Source of the DNA: Cryptomeria japonica
Taxonomy: Eukaryota > Streptophyta > Pinopsida > Cupressales > Cupressaceae
DNA length: 64,000 nucleotides
Reading direction: 5' to 3'
Assembly: GCF_030272615.1 (NCBI RefSeq)
Contig: NC_081408.1
Coordinates: 340,040,793 to 340,104,792, forward strand
In this document: positions 36,041 through 49,248 of the stretch, piece by piece
Layout of the letters: each line of letters starts with the position of its first letter
How positions within the stretch are numbered: position 1 is the first letter of the stretch
Notes under the pieces: model-generated
Seen by the model: only the letters and a program-made list of their open reading frames with translations
What the model was told of the DNA's origin: nothing
Databases searched by the model: none
Program-made: the position numbers and the translations under genes

Positions 36041-38095
36041 ATGGTTGAAACTCATTCCCAAAAATCTAGGAGAGAAACTAAAGAGGCTTAAGAGTCCGCA
36101 AATATGAGTGCTTATGAGTATGAAAATGATGTCTTTTTCAATTATGATCATAATACATTACCTGACATGGATGCCTATAGAAACATTCCAAATGTTGAGA
36201 ACATGGACACTACAAACAATAATGATACACACAACGACAATATGGATAACTTTTCTATACATTCAGCAGAAGTGGAAGAATCAATCATGGATCCCTGTTT
36301 CAATCGATTGGTTAAGGAAATAACGAGGAGAGATAGACAATACTTCTTATAAGTGATGGCACAAAGTGGAGCCAAGATCCCTCATGATTTTGACATGTGT
36401 CAAATAATGGAAAATCGACCTTTGCAAGAACCTCAACTCAACATGGATCAAAGGAGGCCTAATAGTGCAGGCAACAGAGGACCACATATAGTTCCTGAAT
36501 CACCATCATCTTTGTTTTGAAAACCTAAGGTCCCACATACACATGGTCAAACATATGATGCTTGCCTTCACAGACCATTATGGAAGTCTTATGCAGAAAA
36601 ATATACTCAATTACATACCAATGCTAAGGACCAACCACCAAAGCAATTGGATATCCAAAGGAATGATCAAAATTTGGACACAAGGAAACCCCATGTCAAA
36701 TTTGGGGGCATCACATTAGAACAAACTCATGACATGCCTGTAGAGTATAGTATACATGGACAAAACAAATATTTCATTCCTCATCATGACTCTACACCAA
36801 GTGGTCCTTATATGCAACATCACTATAGACCTCCTCCATATGAATATGTGTATGATCAATACCATCCATATATGCAACATGCTCCTCCACCCGGTGGTTC
36901 AGGCATGGGGTGTGGTCCAAGAAGTCAGTCACCACCTAAGAAAAATCTGGAACAGTACATTAAGGAATTAGAAAAGAAAATGGAGGACATAAATACACCA
37001 AAGACAACTTACACAATGAGAGACATATATCCCTATCCATTTGAAAAAAGCATTCCAATGCCTCCATTTCCTACACACTTTGTGATACCTAATTTTGATA
37101 AGTACAGAGGAAAAGGGGATCCTAAGGCACATATAAGATAGTTTTTCACAGCTTGCACTGAGGTAGCAGCAGAAGAGACATATTTGATGAGATTATTCCC
37201 ACAAAGCTTAGGTGATCAAGCTATGGAATGGTTCTCCCAACTCCCACTTGGAATTAAGTCTTGGGGTGATCTAGCAGAGGCTTTTATTCAACATTTCTCA
37301 TACAACATAGAGACAAACATATCAGTCACTACTCTGTGCAACACCAAAGAAAGGGATGGAGAGTCTTTTTCATCATTTTTACAAAGATGGAGGAGTTTAG
37401 CCAGCAGATGCTCTTGTGAAATTCCACAAAAAGAAATGGTAGAAATGTTCCCCCAAAATGTTAACAAAGACATTGGTTATGACTTGAGAATTTTTTTTTT
37501 GTCCACCTTCAAGGACGTCATTGAAAAAGGCTTAGCAACAGAAAAGGTCCTAATTGAACATTGAGTAATTAAGATATTTAAAGAAAACAAAGATGACTTT
37601 AAAGGAAAAGATAAGCCAAGATTTTGGAATAAAAACAAGAACACAGTCAATGATGGTGTTGTTGATGCCAATACAGTATGACCCAAAATTGTTTTTTCAG
37701 GATAAAGCTCTACAAACAATCAAGTGAATACTCAAACAACTTCAAAATCACGAAGGAAGTACACTCCATTGAGAGAACCAATAGAGTCAATTTTCAAAAA
37801 GCTAGTGGCAAATAAAATAATAACAATTCTAGATTTGCCTCCATATGAGCCAAAGGTTAAACCAAATTGGTGGAATGATGATGAGTATTGTGAATTTCAT
37901 AAGAGCAAGGGTCATAAGATAGGAGATTGTCATCGACTAAAGAACATCATACAAGATCTCATTGATAGAGGTGACATTGAGATTGAAGGATATTCATCCA
38001 ATCAAGAACATGAGATGTTTAAGGAACCATTCCCAAAACATGACAACGGAAAAGCCAAAGCCACAAATGAGCAGACCAATTATACCAGAGCATGA
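36041..38095 (+). pseudogene. gag: Tat-lineage gag, decayed
   Basis: The first in-frame ATG (36041) gives MVETHSQKSRR, then a TAA at 36089 and the ATG at 36104. The N-terminal half is Asn/Asp- and His/Pro/Tyr-rich (PPPYEYVYDQYHPYMQHAPP near 36830). A short coiled coil follows near 36945 and then the retrotransposon gag domain at about 37060-37480 (YRGKGDPKAHI, AMEWFSQLP, FIQHFSYN). The C-terminal zinc motif is CEFHKSKGHKIGDC (37890-37931), the C-x2-H-x4-H-x4-C form usual in Tat elements. One frame can be followed with stops at about 36350, 36518, 37139 (fits CAG to TAG), 37562, 37679 and 38093. No product can be made. Confidence 0.85.
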
Positions 38096-40440
38096 TCCTA
38101 TAATTATGATTCAATTATCATTCACATTTCGATGGACAATTATGTCTCTACCATTATCATCAAGGATAAAATGCTTGAGAATTCTGCCCAAAGACCCAAG
38201 ATTGTCCTAAAAGGCATCGAATCTTCTTTCGAACCCACCTCTGAATGTAATGTCATAACTCATAGAGGTAAATTCACTTTGCAAGGTGCTCCAGCTAAAA
38301 ACATCACTTCCTCATCAACCAAACCTGAGTATGACCTTGTAGAATAGCTAGGGAGGACACCTGCACTTATCTCCATCCTTGAGCCCTTACGCATATCTCC
38401 TACACATAAATCCATTCTTGACAAAACTTTGAGAGACACTTTTGTCCCTACTGATCTGAACGTGGACCAGTTTCAAGCCATGGTGGGATACCTTTCTGTT
38501 TCACACTCCCTTACATTCATAGAAGTTGACGACGTCTCCGTGAGCCAACCACATAATGCACCTTTACACATTGAAGCCTTCCTATAGAAACATGGAATAA
38601 AATGAGTCCTGATAGATGGAGGAGATGGTCTTAATATATGTACTTTGAACACAATAATATAATTGGGATATTCAGACAAAGTTGTGAATGCTACAAAAAA
38701 AGTTACCATCAAAGCATATAATGATGAAGAGTATTCATACAAAGTCACAGTCATCTTGCCTCTCACAGTGGGGCCAGTTACAAAGGATGTGGTTTGTCAA
38801 GTCCTAGACCTGGATCTCACATACAATATATTGCTAGGACATCCTTGGAGTCATGAGATGAGGAGAGTCCCATCTACATATTACCAATGCATTAAGTCTC
38901 CTCACAATGGAGTTGAAACAATAGTTAGTGGTGATCCTAATCCATTTATATACTACAATAACTTGAGACCAAAAGTTGAGACAATAATTCCAATTAATAG
39001 AGAAGCTATCCCTTCTTCTACATACATTGACCCTAAATCATTAAAACCTTCAACATCAAAGCAAGGTGAGCTTAAAGGGAAATATCAGGACAAAGGCATG
39101 GGTGAATACACTTTGAACCAAACCATGTGCTTATGACAAGTTATGAGTCAACTAAAAGAATATGGATGGCCACATCCTTCTAAATGGGTATCTATCATTA
39201 CACTCAAGTGGGATCCTACTATCTTCCAAAAGTGGGGTGAAATGGAAGAAGAAGATTTATACAAAATGCTTTACAAAGATCCTGAAAATGGTACATAGGA
39301 TCACATCAACATACCATATGAAAAATATGGCAAAGGATTAAAGATCCTACAAAAGTTTTGGTATGATGGTAAAAGTCCTCTTGGCTTAAGAAAGGAAGGT
39401 ATCATTCAACCATCGTAACTAGAATTGACATTCAAAAAGGAGTGCTCGAAAGGACATGGTTTCATGTCTTCTAGGGTAAATACTCAAAAGACAGAAGAAG
39501 CATTACAAATCAAGGCTTCCAAGGATCAACAAGAGAACTGCTATTCCACCAACTCCAATGAATGGGAATGGGGTTTGGACAAATCCTCTAGTGACTATGA
39601 ACTCATTGAGACATTCAAAGAACCAGGTGAACCCAAAGAAAAAGAGGAAATTTATAGAAAATTCAAATTTGGTCAAGAAACAACACACGGGGATCCCACA
39701 CACTCTTTGCCTCTAGGTTCTAGGTCCAAATCATGATGGACGAGGACACCGATTCTGGAATGCGCTACTAGTGATGACAATTTGGATTTTTTCATGATCA
39801 AGCCAAATGAGGAGAGTGCCAACGATGACCTTGACAACTACCTCGACATACCTGAATATAACTGCATCTTCACCCTTAGTCCTACTGACTTTAAAAACAT
39901 TGAGAGCCTTCCCCTTGTTCACCACCAACTTATTGACTGGGACCATGAAGGACCCATACAATTTGACATATTCTAAAATGATAAAACCTTTATTGACTAT
40001 CTCGGCATATGAGATGATATTCCACTTGGGGACCATAAGGCAGGATATACTATAGAGCTCAACAACATGGCATATTTTGGTTAGGGTGTTGGGCCTTCGA
40101 GTCACAAAAAATATAAAAATAAAAACAAATCATGGGTCTTATGGTGAAAACCATGTTGTGGCATTGTGTGACCCCAAAAAAGTTAAAAGAAAGGATGTAT
40201 CTGAGGGCGAAAACCTGTACGAGGCACCCAAAGATGGAAGGCTCAACATTCTCTCGACATTATATGAAGAAAAATCATCTATGTTAGGAGAGGAGACCAT
40301 AAAAACAAACATTGGTACAAAATAAATTCCACATAACATATTCCTGGCACAATCTCTGACAGAGATAGAAAGACCAAAGTTCATAAGTTTCTTCACAGAG
40401 AGACAAATCAATTTCGCATGGTCATATGCTGATATGCCTA
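38096..40440 (+). pseudogene. pol: Tat protease and pre-RT linker, decayed
   Basis: The active-site region VLIDGGDG lies at 38606-38629 (Asp codon 38615); Tat elements use a D-G-G type motif. It continues through YNILLGHPWSHEMR (near 38825-38865), where LGRPW is usual. The linker up to RT is long and acidic, with a frame change near 40000-40080, plus stops at about 38345, 38586, 38602, 38660, 39134, 39296 and 39416. Confidence 0.75.
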
Positions 40441-43400
40441 GACCGGATCTGGATTTAGTAATGCATCATTTAACAGTTAAAGTGGGGGAAAAACCAGTAA
40501 AATAGAAATTAAGAAAGATGCATCCACAAGTAGCATTATTAGTAAAAGAAAAGCTTGAAAAATTATTGGATGTCAGACTCATACACCCAATTGATTACCC
40601 TGAGCGGATCTCCAACTTAGTACCTATCAGTAAACTAGATTGTAGGATCAAAAAATGCACAGATTTTAGAGACATCAACAAAGCTTGTCGTAAGGATGAT
40701 TTTCCCTTGCCAAATATTGACTTGATTGTAGATCTCACAATAGGTCATGCAATGTTATCTTTGATGGATGGGTTCTCTAGCTATAATCAAATAAAAATCA
40801 CATCGGAGGATCAACACAAAACAATATTTACTTGTCCCTAGGGGACTTTCTACTAGAATGTCATGCCCTTCGGACTAAAGAATGACTACTATCTTTCATG
40901 ATCTCATGCATGTTACTATGGAAGATTATGTTGATGACTTCTTGGGAAAATCAATAGATAGAAATACACATTTGGACATACTTTCAGTCATTTTTGATCG
41001 GTTGGAAAAATACAAAGTAAGATTTAACCCCAAGAAATGTGTCTTTGGAGTAACCTCCGCGAAGCTCTTGGGATTCATTATCTCAAAAAGAGGAATTGAG
41101 GCTGATCCAAAAAAAGTTAAGGCAATCCTAGAGATGAAACCACCAAGAAATATCAGTCAACTTCAATCTTTGCAAGGGAGACTCCAGTCCATACAAAGAT
41201 TCATAGCACAACTTGCAGATAACTATCATCCTTTTCAACACTTGCTACACAAAAACATCAAATTCAAATGGGATGATAACTATCAATAAGCTTTCTAGAT
41301 ACTCAAAGATTATCTTCTGAATCCACTATTCTTAATGCCACTAGTTCCAAAACAACCCCTATTACTATACATATCAGCTACTTCAATAGCACTGAGGGCA
41401 CTCTTAGCACAACAAGATGTCGAGGGCAAAGAAAAAGCAGTCTACTACATCAGTCATACTTTGGTGGGATATGAGCTAAACTACACACCAATTGAAAGTG
41501 CATGTTGCATTGTGGTATTTGCTTTGCATAAACTATGACACTACATGCTAACTCATAAAACTAAGTTGGTCACAAGGATTGATCCATTGAAATATCTTCT
41601 CAATAAAGCAATGCTTACTGGTCGATTAGCCAAATGGGTGATGATCTTGAGTGAATTCGACATTAAATATGTAGATAGAAAAGAAATAAAAGGACAAGCT
41701 ATCACAGATCAGTTAGCAGATGCTCCTATGATAGATGATGCTCTTCTAACTTCAGAATTTCTAGATGAATCCATCTTGATAGTATCACACACAAAGCCTT
41801 GGCAACTATACTTTGATGGCTCATACACACAGCATGGTGCAGGAGCTGGCATCCTCTTCATTACACCTCAAGGGGATTTCATACCAAAATGATATTGATT
41901 ATCATTTCCTTGCACTAATAACATAGCAGAATACGAGGCATTAATAACTAGATTACGGATTGTAGTTTAGTGGAAGATCTAGGAACTTCATGTTTTTGGA
42001 GACTCTGAACTTGTAATTCATCAAGCAACTGATGACTACCAAACAAAGGATGAAAAATTAATGCCTTACAAAAAAATGGTGGATGACCTGAAATAACATT
42101 TCACGAAGATAAACTTTGAGCAGATACCAAGAGAGCAAAATCGAGTCGCAGATGCCATGGCTACTATTGCTTCACTGATCGATCTACCATAGAATGAAAC
42201 CCGCTATGAGTTCTTGGTGGATAACCTTTTGGTTCCCTCATATGAGATCACTCCTACTGAGATGATATGTGTTGTTGGTCTTGATTCCTAGTTATATGGT
42301 TCCATTTTCATATACCTTCATAATAATACCCTTCCTCCTGACTTATCTAACAACCAATGTCACAATTTCATTCGCCAATCTTCTCGATATGTCATTTTAG
42401 CTGATATCCTATACCATCGAGGTCTAGATGGCACTCTCCTTAGATGTTTAGAAAGGGACGAAGCTCAGATTGCATTACATCAAGTTCATGAAGGGATATG
42501 TGGTCCACATTCTAGTGGTCCTACCTTAGCCAAGAAACTCATCAGGACTAGATATTACTGGCCCAATATGGAAAAAGACTCATATCAGTTTGTCAATAAA
42601 TGCAAGCAATGTCAACTTCATGGAGACCTCATTCATGTGCCAACATAAGAACTTCCACCGATTGCGACTCCTTGGCCCTTTTGCCAGTGGGGACTCTATC
42701 TCATAGGCAAGATTCACCCTCCTTCCTCCAATGGCCATAAATTCATCATCACTGCCACAAAGTATTTCACAAAATGGATTGAATTCATTCCTCTTACACA
42801 AGTCACTAGAAAATAGATTGCTACACTCATTCTCAACTACATCATTTGTCGATACGGTATTCCTATTTCTATCATCACTGATAATGGGTGCCCCTTCAAA
42901 AATCAAGATGTTCATGAACTTTGTGATTGCTTCCATATTACCCATCATTTTGCCATGCCCTATTACTCACAAGGTAATGGTCAAGCTGAGGTGTCTAATA
43001 AAACCATTCTTAAAATCCTAAAAAAGACAGTCAATGACGCTAGCCGCAATTGGCATATCCAACTTAATCCTGCACTTTGGGCTTACTGCATAAGCATCCG
43101 TAGACCTATAGGAGCCATACCTTATTCAATTATCTACAATGTTGAAGCTATATTGCCTATTGAGGTTGAGTTACCCTCTTTACAAGTCTCTTTGCAAAAC
43201 ATTATCAGTGATGAAGACTACAGGGTCTCTCACTTGCAAGAACTAGAACTATTCGATGAACGAAGACAAACTGCTTTTAATCATCTCAAGGCTTATCAAC
43301 AACGAATGAGTCACAGTTACAATCATAAAGTGAAGCTTTGTACATTTCAGGTGGGTAACTTAGTTCTCAAAGAAAATCCTAAGAATCAGCAAGACAGAGT

Positions 43401-43548
43401 GAAGAAGGGAAAATTCGAACCAAATTGGCTTGGTCCTTACATAATTACAGCCGCCTATGGATTTGGTGCATATCAGCTTTCAACTCTAGATGGCAAACCT
43501 TTGTAGGATCCTATCAACAAAATGCACCTTCACAGGTTTTACACATAG
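40441..43548 (+). pseudogene. pol: Tat RT, RNase H, second (archaeal-type) RNase H and integrase, decayed
   Basis: RT begins near 40500 (MHPQVALLVKEKLEKLLDV) and has YVDD at 40927-40935 within EDYVDDFLGKS. A frame change near 40860 is accompanied by loss of about eight codons before MTTIFHDLM. RNase H1 spans about 41335-41600. A second RNase H starts at YFDGSYTQHGAGAGI (41811) and reaches GDSELVIHQA (41998). The integrase zinc region is at 42478-42615 (CKQC). In the core the first catalytic Asp is replaced by Tyr (WGLYLIGK, codon 42697), while TDNG and GQAEVSNK remain. TAG at 43504 fits CAG decay; the natural end is probably TAG 43546-43548. At least ten stops are spread through the frame. 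Confidence 0.9.
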
Positions 43549-45292
43549 CTCTTCAGAATATCCTAATTCAAAATTAAAAAATAAAGAAAATAAAAAATTC
43601 AAAATACAAAAAAATAAAAAAAATTCAAAATACAAAAAAATCATAAACATAAAAAAATCGTTACTTGGTGAAAACCTAGAAAACAGGTGCCTTTTGACAC
43701 AAGAAAATTGAAAAATAGAAAAAAATAAAGAAAAACATTTCATCCAATGGCGAAAACCACTTTGGTGGTGCCCTAGGCAAGTACCATGGTGAAAACTGGG
43801 TCATGAGTGCCATGTGTAGAGACATTTATCCTCCCTCCTTCAGGATTCCATTTCATCCTTTCACTTTGCACATAGTCACAGCCTATTCATCCATAATAAA
43901 CTTACCCACTACCATCATGGCTTGTTATTGATCTACCCAAGATTGGTTAGCCATTCATAATAATCCCTTGTTTTCACCATTTTCCCTCCATAATAAATTA
44001 GCTCCTATCTGTGGCTAAGGCAAATCCTATGTCTAGTGATGGGTGTGTAACTAAGAGCATCACACATTCTGAGGAGTATAGTTTCTTCCAATTTTCTTCA
44101 ACCTATCCACACACAATCCACAATAAAACAACACTTGCATCATAGATCCACAATAAAGTTTCATCTTCTCCGCAATAAAGTATCAGTTTCATGGATTTAG
44201 TCAGTTTCAAATGAGACACAAGCAACAACAAAGGGGCTTCAACAAATCAAATCTTTCAACAGACTTAGACAACATTATGGATCAGTGCTATCTATCTTTT
44301 TGTGAAAGTAAACATTGTGACCACTAAACTTGACAACTATAATGGATGTTTGTGTCGAGTCTTGGTTTTCTTTTGATTTCATATTTTGGTGACATGTCTT
44401 TTAGCTTTTCCAGGATGTCTTTGACTAGAGATCTTATCTCCAGGACGTCTTTGACTAGAAAGGTTGGGATGGGGTATCATCACCTATTTTTCTTTTATTG
44501 TTTGTGGATTGTCTCTTAGTAATGCTATGACTTGTCCAAGGATATGAGGACACTGTAAGTCTAGTATGAACTGGGGCATTCTTTGTTTGCAACTATCTGA
44601 TCTCCATGCAAATGGGTACAATGACTTTCTAGGTCAAACATATGCCTCGATTGTCATAACCTATTTTTCCATAATAAAGCTCAATGATGATAATTCACAA
44701 GAAGCTCTTTCACTTCCATATCGTCTATCTTTCATCCCCTTTTCTTAATTGACCTCCATTGTCCTTGAGATTGTGTAGCCCATTATCACATGAGTGAGTA
44801 GAATGGCACACCAAAAACATTTGCATCTCATGTAGTTTGCATTTGCATTACCACATATTAAGCATTTCATACATACATATAGATATCACAATTGCATCAC
44901 ATCTTACACACAACACATGTTAGCACATTTTACATTCTCATCATATAAATAGTTATTTGCATTATCATATTCATCTGCATTTTATACATTCACATTTGCA
45001 TTTGCATAACATATTAAAAACATAAAAGAACACAAATATTGCATTTCCTCATGTACATTTATGCATCCATATCATAAGCATCACATAGAAACACACATCA
45101 TAAGACATATAGAAACATCTCATCACATAGGTACACATGCATAGAGCTTCCACAAAGATGAATCATCTCATATATCTATCTCAAAATCATAAGTTTCATG
45201 ATACAATGATGTCAAAATCATATGGCTACAATCATCTGAAGGTGTCATCAGACAAAATGGTACAAAACTGATACATAAGGAGCCCTCTAAGG
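43549..45292. other. non-coding tail between pol and the antisense ORF
   Basis: It includes an A-rich block of ATTCAAAATACAAAAAAAT-type repeats (43560-43660) and a short duplication of GTCTTTGACTAGA (44417 and 44448). A CATTTGCATT-rich stretch (44816-45010) resembles the low-complexity tails of large Tat elements. No gene is supported. Confidence 0.6.
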
Positions 45293-47017
45293 CTATGATG
45301 AACTCCCTCCCTTGGAGCTGACTGGCCTTGATGAAGTCTGAGCCCTGGAAGGACCCACCCCAAGATCATCTCTCCTGCCCCCTCTATCTGGTGGTGGTGG
45401 AGGACCCATAACCCCACTACTAGATGCCTGTCTCCTATCTCTCCCTCCACTGGTCATCACAGTCTGCGATGGTCTATGTACGCTCCTATCTCACTGCTCT
45501 GGTGGCACTTCTCCATAGTATAGGTCTCTCCAGTAGCCTATCTCCTCCATGACCCACAAAACATAGGTGTATCCAACTCCTGTGTCCTCTTTTTCCTGCC
45601 TCCCTTCCCTCAGTGTTGTCTCAGCCTCTGTATAGCACTGAATAGCCTAATCCCTCTCTCGCTCAGTATCCCTTAGCTTCCTCCTGAGCCTTGCCGTCTC
45701 CCTCTCCAAATCCTGGATCTCATCTGCTTGGCCTTGGTAGATCTCCCTCAAAGACTGTAACTCATCCTCCTCCTCTACCCCCTCATCCTGTCCTTGTACC
45801 TGTGGATGTTCCTATCCTTGTCCTTGTCCATGTCCCTATACCTATCTAGGAACCTGTGCTGCTAGCACCTGTAAAGGAAATCCACCTTTGCCCCTCACTA
45901 TGTGAGCCTGTCGAGCCTGTCTCTCCTCTCCACCCTCTCTCCTAGGAGCCACTCTCCTCTCTCCTACTGCAACCTGTCTCCTTCATCGACCTCTGCCTCC
46001 ACCATCTCCATCATCATCTTCATCACCTCCACCATCTCCATCTATCGGCTCCCCTGGATCCGTTAGTCATGGAAGTGGATGCTCTGCCCAATATGTAGTA
46101 TACTCTACATCCATCCCTGTATCCTCTATGTGTACCCACATATCCCAAGGCAAGGGAATCATATCTACAATATGTGTCACTGCCTGATCATAAGACAATA
46201 ATGGCCTGAAGTGTGCCTGATCTCTCACTATTCTTGCATAAATCCTTGACCCCCATGGCATCCGTTGTATCATATCGAATTGCCTACCCACCCTATCCAC
46301 CAACTGACTCTCAAGAACATACAGCATCTAACCAATCAAATACATGCTCCTAAACATATATGGCAGCCTACATAATAACCCTACACCAGTACTCTAGTCT
46401 CTCAATCCATGACTGAGAAGTAATCATATCATACAAATTTAGAAAACTGTGTCCGTGGCCCTTGCCTCTGAAATGAATTGGTCGTGTCACCAATAGATGC
46501 TCATATGCCCACACCTGCAACAAGGTCACTCCACAGCCCAATCCTACTGATCCATGGTATACAAACTCATGCAGCTCATAGTACAAGTGTGCCAATAGAC
46601 ACGACCCCCATACAAACCTGGTGTGCTCTGTCACCAATATCTCTAGTGTACTCCCCACCCAACAGCCAGCCCTCATGTCACCCTATCTAGACAGAGGAAC
46701 CCACTGATCACTCCTACCAACAGTGCTGGTAGTGCTAATTCTGTCCATGTCATGGTATCCCAAGCCATGTGTCCATCCCTCATCTCCAATCCTGGATCCT
46801 GAAACACTCCTCTCAATACATCCCTGTCTCCCTCTTGATCGTAGGGTACTAACTCCCCATCGATCGATATCCTCAGTATCTTGTATACATCCTCTAAGGT
46901 GATTGTCATCTCACCCATTGGCAAATGAAAAGTGTAAGTCTCTTATTGCCATCTCTCAGCCAATGTGGTCCCATAGTTTGAACTACTGCTCTCTCCTTGA
47001 CTATCAGCTCTGCTCAT
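45293..47017 (-). pseudogene. antisense plant mobile domain (PMD) plus coiled-coil ORF
   Basis: A minus-strand ATG at 47017 begins MSRADSQGESSSS and enters a PMD: AERW, FHLPMGEMTITLEDVYKIL (46943-46887), then RFVWGSCLLAHLYYEL and LLQVWAYEHL (46617-46490), FRSMYLIG, and GRQFDMIQRMP (46285-46255). These are the conserved PMD (aminotransferase-like, MAIN/MAIL-type) positions. An acidic Gly/Asp linker follows (about 46045-46005). A coiled coil at about 45760-45640 (QADEIQDLERETARLRRKLR) and a Ser/Gly/Pro tail end at TAG 45295-45293. Frameshifts occur near 46680 and 46380, with several stops. PMD proteins of the MAIN/MAIL type act in the nucleus in plant gene silencing and TE control. Antisense extra ORFs between integrase and the 3' LTR are known in Tat elements, some PMD-like. 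Confidence 0.82.
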
Positions 47018-47092
47018 AGAGTCTGAGTCGACAGGAATATCTCTTGTGACTCTAGCATAGGTAGGTCCTCCTGTAGTCAAGCAAATCAACTG

Positions 47093-49020
47093 TGTCAGTC
47101 AAAGTGGCATTCCCTATTCATCACAAAGTGTTGCTTCTTATCATAGTACTTATGGCACTCTATCCTAGTAACACTCCCTGTTCATCAGAAACTGTTGCTT
47201 ACTATCCTAGTTGATGCAGGAGCATCCCAGAAGGCAAGAACTTGTTTCATGTTACCAAGGAGTGAAGGAAGGATCATGACATCAAGAAAGATCAACTTGG
47301 AGGTGTTGAAGCCCATTATGGTTTCTTATGTTAAAAATGATGTGTTTGTATGATGCTCCTATGCATAAAATTATTGTAATAAGGGCCAATAGTGTCCATG
47401 AGAACAAGTTTGGTTTGATGAGGTTCTAGATTCATTTAATTATCTCTAGGAGTGTCAAATTATGATTTAGATAAATTAAAAGTGTCATAGGTTACAAAAT
47501 CAATAAGTTGTAAATTCAAATATTTGAATTACAATAGTTAGAATGTAAAATGGTGGGAATGTGAAAATCATGCTTTTAGGCATTTTTAGTGCCATCTAAC
47601 TGATTTGGATCAGTTATGGTGGTTTTCTAGATGCCTATAAAGTCTATGCAAGCATTGTGTATGGGTTAGAAGTCTGTGGGAAGGCTTAGAAAAGTCTGTT
47701 GGATAGTTTGCAAATCTGGAACAACAATAAGAAACTTTTAATTTACTGCATTTTCTGTGTATGGTTTGTCTTATTTTGCTTTGGAAGTAAAAATATCATG
47801 TCTACCATGCTCTGAGGGTTCATTTTATTGATCAATGCATGATTGAGATGTTTTGAAGTTCTAAAATAATATTGTTTTCATTTTGTTGCTGACTGTCCCA
47901 GAAAAGGCAGTGAGGTTTTTCATTGGTTTCAGAGGTTTTAAGGATGTTTGGATTCATCTTGTGAATGTTTTTTCTGATTCTCATGGGATGGATTCATGTC
48001 TAACATGTACTATATATGTTCCTAACATTTTGGTGATAGGAAGTTTGAGTTTGCAAGTGTAGACAGAGATAGATGACTGAAAACACATGGTTTTGATGCC
48101 ATAGGTGTAGTAGCAGAGGATTGGCCTTAAGGAGGTCATACTTTTATGATGGAATCAGTGAATACATGTTAAATATTGGGTGAATCAACCTTTTTTTGAC
48201 TCTGGGAATGAGTTTTGAAGTGATTTTGAGCAAGCCCTAGGTTTGTGGGTGATTTAATGAGGGTTTTGGAGTTTGGGTATTTAGGAATGTAACTAAACCT
48301 TAATACCTTGAAAATCCTTGGTTTGGCATCATAATTAGAGACTGCATAGAAGGGTTAGACCTAACGATGAGTTTGGAGGGTACTTCCCTCACAAAATAGA
48401 CCTAATTAACCCTCACGGTGACTAGGGACAACAGGTTTTGAAGGAGTTGGTCCAAAACAAGAATAGGTACAACTTTGGGTGTTGATAGGGGTTGATAATG
48501 GGTATCTAAAACAGTCAAAATATTTGTTGGTGTTTTGGAAAAATTTCATGAAACAGGCATAAAACAGTGCAGGCAGGGCTACTAGAAGACTAGGCCTAGT
48601 GAAGGGCTAGATTTGGGTTTTTGTATCAGTTGATGAGTTGAGGGTTTGAAAACCTTAGAGACATGTTATTTGAAGTTATTTGATGTGTGTGGAGGTGGAG
48701 GAAACACCTAATTAAGGTGAAGACAAGTTTTGAGCCTATTGAGGCATTTTGAGCATTTGAAACACCATAGGAGTGTTGGGGTTTGGGTCCATATTCCACT
48801 TAAGTTACAAGTTTGAAACTAAATCCTCCATCCTCTGCATCACTAGTAACACTCCCTGTTCATCACAAAGTGTTGCTTCCTATCCTAGTGGTACTCCCTG
48901 TTCATCACAAAGTACTACATTATTGGCATTCCCTATTCATCATAAAGTGTTGCTCTTTTTAACACTTCCTATTCATCACAAGGTACTGTGTTTTGGCATT
49001 CCCTATTCATCAAAAAGTGC
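47093..49020. repeat. degenerate ~30-bp tandem array, split by a solo LTR
   Basis: Units of the type CACTCCCTGTTCATCACAAA followed by GTGTTGCTT recur about three times in 47093-47206. They recur about five more times in 48843-49020, with variants CATTCCCTATTCATCA and CACTTCCTATTCATCA. The array was contiguous before the insertion at 47212. Confidence 0.8.
47212..48842. repeat. 1.63-kb solo LTR in the tandem array
   Basis: Termini TGATGCAG...CTGCATCA are perfect 8-bp inverted ends with TG/CA, flanked on both sides by CTAGT (47207-47211 and 48843-48847). A 5-bp duplication with TG/CA fits an LTR. There is no internal domain and no second copy here. A large MITE-like element is less likely given the single TG/CA ends. 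No ORF is supported. Confidence 0.75.
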
Positions 49021-49036
49021 CTTGATCTATCCTATC

Positions 49037-49215
49037 CTAGGGCTTCTACTTGAGTGTATCTTCTTGAGTAGTTTCCTCATTGGCAATGTATGTTCTATCA
49101 CATAATTGTCAATCCTAGCCCTATCTGCTATTCTAGTCTTCCCTAGAGGACCGCTTGAGTGTATCCTCTCAGTAGCTTATCCAATCGATAACATATGTTC
49201 ATCACAAAACTACCA
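49037..49215. repeat. ~95-bp direct duplication, diverged
   Basis: 49037-49113 and 49136-49215 share CTTGAGTGTATC(T/C)TCT, (A)GTAG(T/C)TT, ATGTATGTTC/ATATGTTC and CAATC/CAATT in the same order. Confidence 0.6.
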
Positions 49216-49248
49216 ATTTGGCCTTAAAGACATAACCACACATTCATG

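Noticed and set aside
47093-49020. CRISPR-like array (short repeats with spacers)
   Set aside because: Units are degenerate, adjacent and without unique regular spacers, and the context is a plant retrotransposon.
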